DNA of 7,788 nt from Oxalobacteraceae bacterium (GTDB lineage: Bacteria; Pseudomonadota; Gammaproteobacteria; Burkholderiales; Burkholderiaceae_D). The stretch spans positions 1-7,788 of the forward strand of contig CANGFL010000056.1 of NCBI GenBank assembly GCA_947453015.1, in the 5' to 3' direction. The notes beneath the pieces are model-generated. The model saw nothing but the letters and a program-made list of their open reading frames with translations. It was not told the origin of the DNA and made no database searches. Each line of letters opens with the position of its first letter. Positions within the stretch are counted from its first letter, which is position 1. The translations under genes were made by a program, and so were the position numbers. Positions 6,117-7,788 of the stretch are shown piece after piece.

Positions 6117-7376
6117 ATGGCAATTCTGGAAGTTCAGGTACCCCAACTGTCAGAGTCGGTCGCTGAAGCGACGCTACTGCAGTGGCACAAAAAAGTGGGC
6201 GAAGCAGTCGCTCGTGATGAAAACCTCATTGATATCGAAACCGATAAAGTGGTGCTGGAGTTGCCCGCACCTGCGCAAGGCGTCATCATTGAGATTGTTA
6301 AAGGTGACGGTAGCACCGTAGTCGCCGGTGAGGTCATCGCTCGTATTGATACGGAAGCCTCGGCATCAGTAGCGGCACCAGCCGCTGCAGCACCGGCTGC
6401 ATCGGCGTCACCTGCGCCCGCATCCAAAGCAGCTGCAGCTCCTGCGACGTCGGCAGCCAGTGGCAGTATCGCCATGCCTGCGGCGGCAAAAATGCTATCC
6501 GAAAATAACCTCTCTGCAGATGCTGTTTCGGGCACTGGCAAAGATGGCCGCGTTACTAAAGGTGATGTGATCAATGCCTTGAGTCAGCCTAAGCCTGCAG
6601 CACCGGCTGCTGCGGCTCCCGCTGCACGTGCAGCGTTGCCTAGTGTTGCAGTACCTACCTCCGTTGATCTTGGTGATCGCCCTGAGCAGCGTGTGCCTAT
6701 GAGTCGTCTGCGGGCGCGTATTGCAGAGCGCTTACTTGAGTCGCAATCGACCAATGCCATCTTGACGACCTTCAACGAGGTCAACATGCAGCCGGTAATG
6801 GATTTGCGGAATAAGTTCAAAGATAAATTTGAAAAAGAACACGGTGTGAAGATGGGATTCATGTCCTTCTTCGTTAAAGCGGCCGTCGCTGCCTTGAAAA
6901 AATATCCGGTGTTAAATGCTTCTATCGATGGTAACGATGTTGTGTATCACGGTTATTTCGATATTGGTATCGCGGTGGGTTCTCCACGTGGTTTGGTGGT
7001 GCCGATTTTGCGCAATGTCGATCAAATGAGCATTGCCGACATAGAGAAAAAAATTGGTGAGTTTGGTCAAAAGGCGAAAGACGGTAAGTTGACGTTAGAT
7101 GATCTGACTGGCGGTACGTTCTCGATATCGAATGGCGGCGTATTTGGCTCTATGCTTTCAACACCGATTATCAATCCACCGCAGTCAGCGATTTTAGGTG
7201 TACACGCAACTAAAGATCGTGCCGTCGTTGAAAATGGTCAGATCGTGATTCGCCCGATGAACTATCTCGCGATGTCGTATGACCATCGCTTGATTGATGG
7301 ACGTGAAGCGGTGCTCGGCTTGGTAGCGATGAAAGAAACGCTGGAAGATCCGGCACGACTCTTACTCGATCTGTAA
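6117..7376 (+). CDS. sucB: 2-oxoglutarate dehydrogenase E2 component, dihydrolipoyl succinyltransferase (EC 2.3.1.61)
   Basis: The core of the 2-oxoglutarate dehydrogenase complex; it transfers the succinyl group from its lipoyl arm to CoA. A complete 419-residue protein from an ATG with GGAG 6 bases upstream. Domains in order: one lipoyl domain (about 1-78) with the lipoylated lysine at 44 in IETDKVVLE; an Ala/Pro-rich flexible linker (about 81-116); a peripheral subunit-binding domain (about 117-155, [11 protein letters not shown] ... [13 protein letters not shown]) that docks E1 and E3; a second Ala/Pro linker (about 157-180); and the catalytic acyltransferase domain (about 190-419) ending in SYDHRLIDG with the active-site His390 and Asp394. 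The single lipoyl domain, and start and end motifs typical of succinyl rather than acetyl transferases, support the assignment, as does its place between sucA and lpdA. The linkers cause long Ala-rich reading frames on the opposite strand that are not genes. Also called odhB. Confidence 0.98.
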   Translation: MAILEVQVPQLSESVAEATLLQWHKKVGEAVARDENLIDIETDKVVLELPAPAQGVIIEIVKGDGSTVVAGEVIARIDTEASASVAAPAAAAPAASASPAPASKAAAAPATSAASGSIAMPAAAKMLSENNLSADAVSGTGKDGRVTKGDVINALSQPKPAAPAAAAPAARAALPSVAVPTSVDLGDRPEQRVPMSRLRARIAERLLESQSTNAILTTFNEVNMQPVMDLRNKFKDKFEKEHGVKMGFMSFFVKAAVAALKKYPVLNASIDGNDVVYHGYFDIGIAVGSPRGLVVPILRNVDQMSIADIEKKIGEFGQKAKDGKLTLDDLTGGTFSISNGGVFGSMLSTPIINPPQSAILGVHATKDRAVVENGQIVIRPMNYLAMSYDHRLIDGREAVLGLVAMKETLEDPARLLLDL

Positions 7377-7385
7377 GGGGCGGCC

Positions 7386-7788
7386 ATGTCAAAAAGTTTT
7401 GATGTTGTTGTCATCGGTGGTGGCCCGGGTGGCTATATCGCTGCTATTCGTGCTGCGCAGTTGGGCATGTCAGTAGCATGTATCGATGAATGGAAAAACG
7501 AAAAAGGTGGCCCTGCACCCGGCGGTACGTGTACCAATGTAGGTTGCATACCGTCGAAGGCGTTATTGCAATCGTCCGAGCACTTCGAGCATGCATCGCA
7601 TGGAATGGCCGAGCACGGTGTTGACATCAAAGGCGTTAAGCTCAATCTCGCTCAAATGATGGGCCGTAAAGACAGCGTCGTTAAGCAAAACAATGACGGT
7701 ATTCTGTATCTGTTCAAGAAAAACAAGGTCAGCTTTTTCCACGGCAGGGGCTCGTTTGTCAGTGCCGACGCGCAAGGCTATCAAATTG
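7386..7788 (+). CDS. lpdA: Dihydrolipoamide dehydrogenase E3 (EC 1.8.1.4), N-terminal part, cut by the window edge
   Basis: An FAD-dependent disulfide oxidoreductase that reoxidises the dihydrolipoyl group of E2 and passes the electrons to NAD+. It begins at ATG 7386, 9 bases after the sucB stop, with AAGGGG (7375-7380) as ribosome binding site overlapping the end of sucB, so translation is probably coupled. The first 134 codons are visible and the frame is still open at 7788; family members are usually about 470-480 residues. MSKSFDVVVIGGGPGGYIAA carries the GxGxxG-type FAD dinucleotide-binding motif (GGGPGG, residues 11-16). GGTCTNVGCIPSK (47-59) carries the redox-active Cys49 and Cys54. 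The segment DEWKNEKGGPAPGG just before it is typical of betaproteobacterial OdhL. As third gene of the operon it is probably the E3 dedicated to this complex, but it could also serve pyruvate dehydrogenase. Also called odhL. Confidence 0.96.
   Translation, partial: MSKSFDVVVIGGGPGGYIAAIRAAQLGMSVACIDEWKNEKGGPAPGGTCTNVGCIPSKALLQSSEHFEHASHGMAEHGVDIKGVKLNLAQMMGRKDSVVKQNNDGILYLFKKNKVSFFHGRGSFVSADAQGYQI

Noticed and set aside
6134..6862. Long Ala-rich and other reading frames on the minus strand inside sucB
   Set aside because: They mirror the Ala/Pro linker codons and the coding bias of sucB; no start signals or recognisable protein.

Overview
The window looks like chromosomal DNA from a betaproteobacterium, most likely of the order Burkholderiales. 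The evidence is the gene order sucA-sucB-lpdA (2-oxoglutarate dehydrogenase E1, E2 and E3 in one run) and the sequence style of all three proteins: an E1 beginning MMQQHFSNSYLFGGNAPYVE, an E2 beginning [20 protein letters not shown], and an E3 with a GGTCTNVGCIPSK redox site. Base composition is moderate. Genus cannot be fixed from this sequence.

Left half (1-2998): two same-strand, tandem, diverged copies of an unusual gene. The first runs off the left edge, because its frame is open to base 2, so only its C-terminal 353 codons are seen. The second is complete (465 aa) and starts with a segment that reads like a eukaryotic-type F-box (LP-x3-L-x2-I-x3-LP, then a hydrophobic and TC-x-RL stretch). 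Behind it lies a long, apparently all-helical domain of no family I recognise. Each copy is followed by a related non-coding tail of about 190 bases ending in a strong intrinsic terminator, so the duplicated unit was gene + tail + terminator. The region is visibly more AT-rich than the sucAB-lpd genes: in one hand-counted 60-base line each, 35% G+C at 601-660 against 53% at 4561-4620.

Right half (2999-7788): a housekeeping TCA-cycle operon. A candidate extended -10 promoter is followed by a leader of about 160 nt with several hairpins, one of which could cover the sucA ribosome binding site. This position fits the Burkholderiales 'sucA RNA motif'. Then come sucA (951 aa, complete), a 63-base gap holding a strong hairpin without a T-tract, sucB (419 aa, complete), a 9-base gap, and the first 134 codons of lpdA, cut by the right edge. 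E1 decarboxylates 2-oxoglutarate, E2 carries the succinyl group on its lipoyl lysine and passes it to CoA, and E3 reoxidises the lipoyl group with NAD+.

The two halves appear independent: the terminator at 2972-2998 separates them. The most interesting part is the tandem F-box-like paralogue family with its conserved 3' tail, which suggests (inference only) a bacterium that lives with or inside a eukaryote and delivers ubiquitin-pathway-mimicking proteins.
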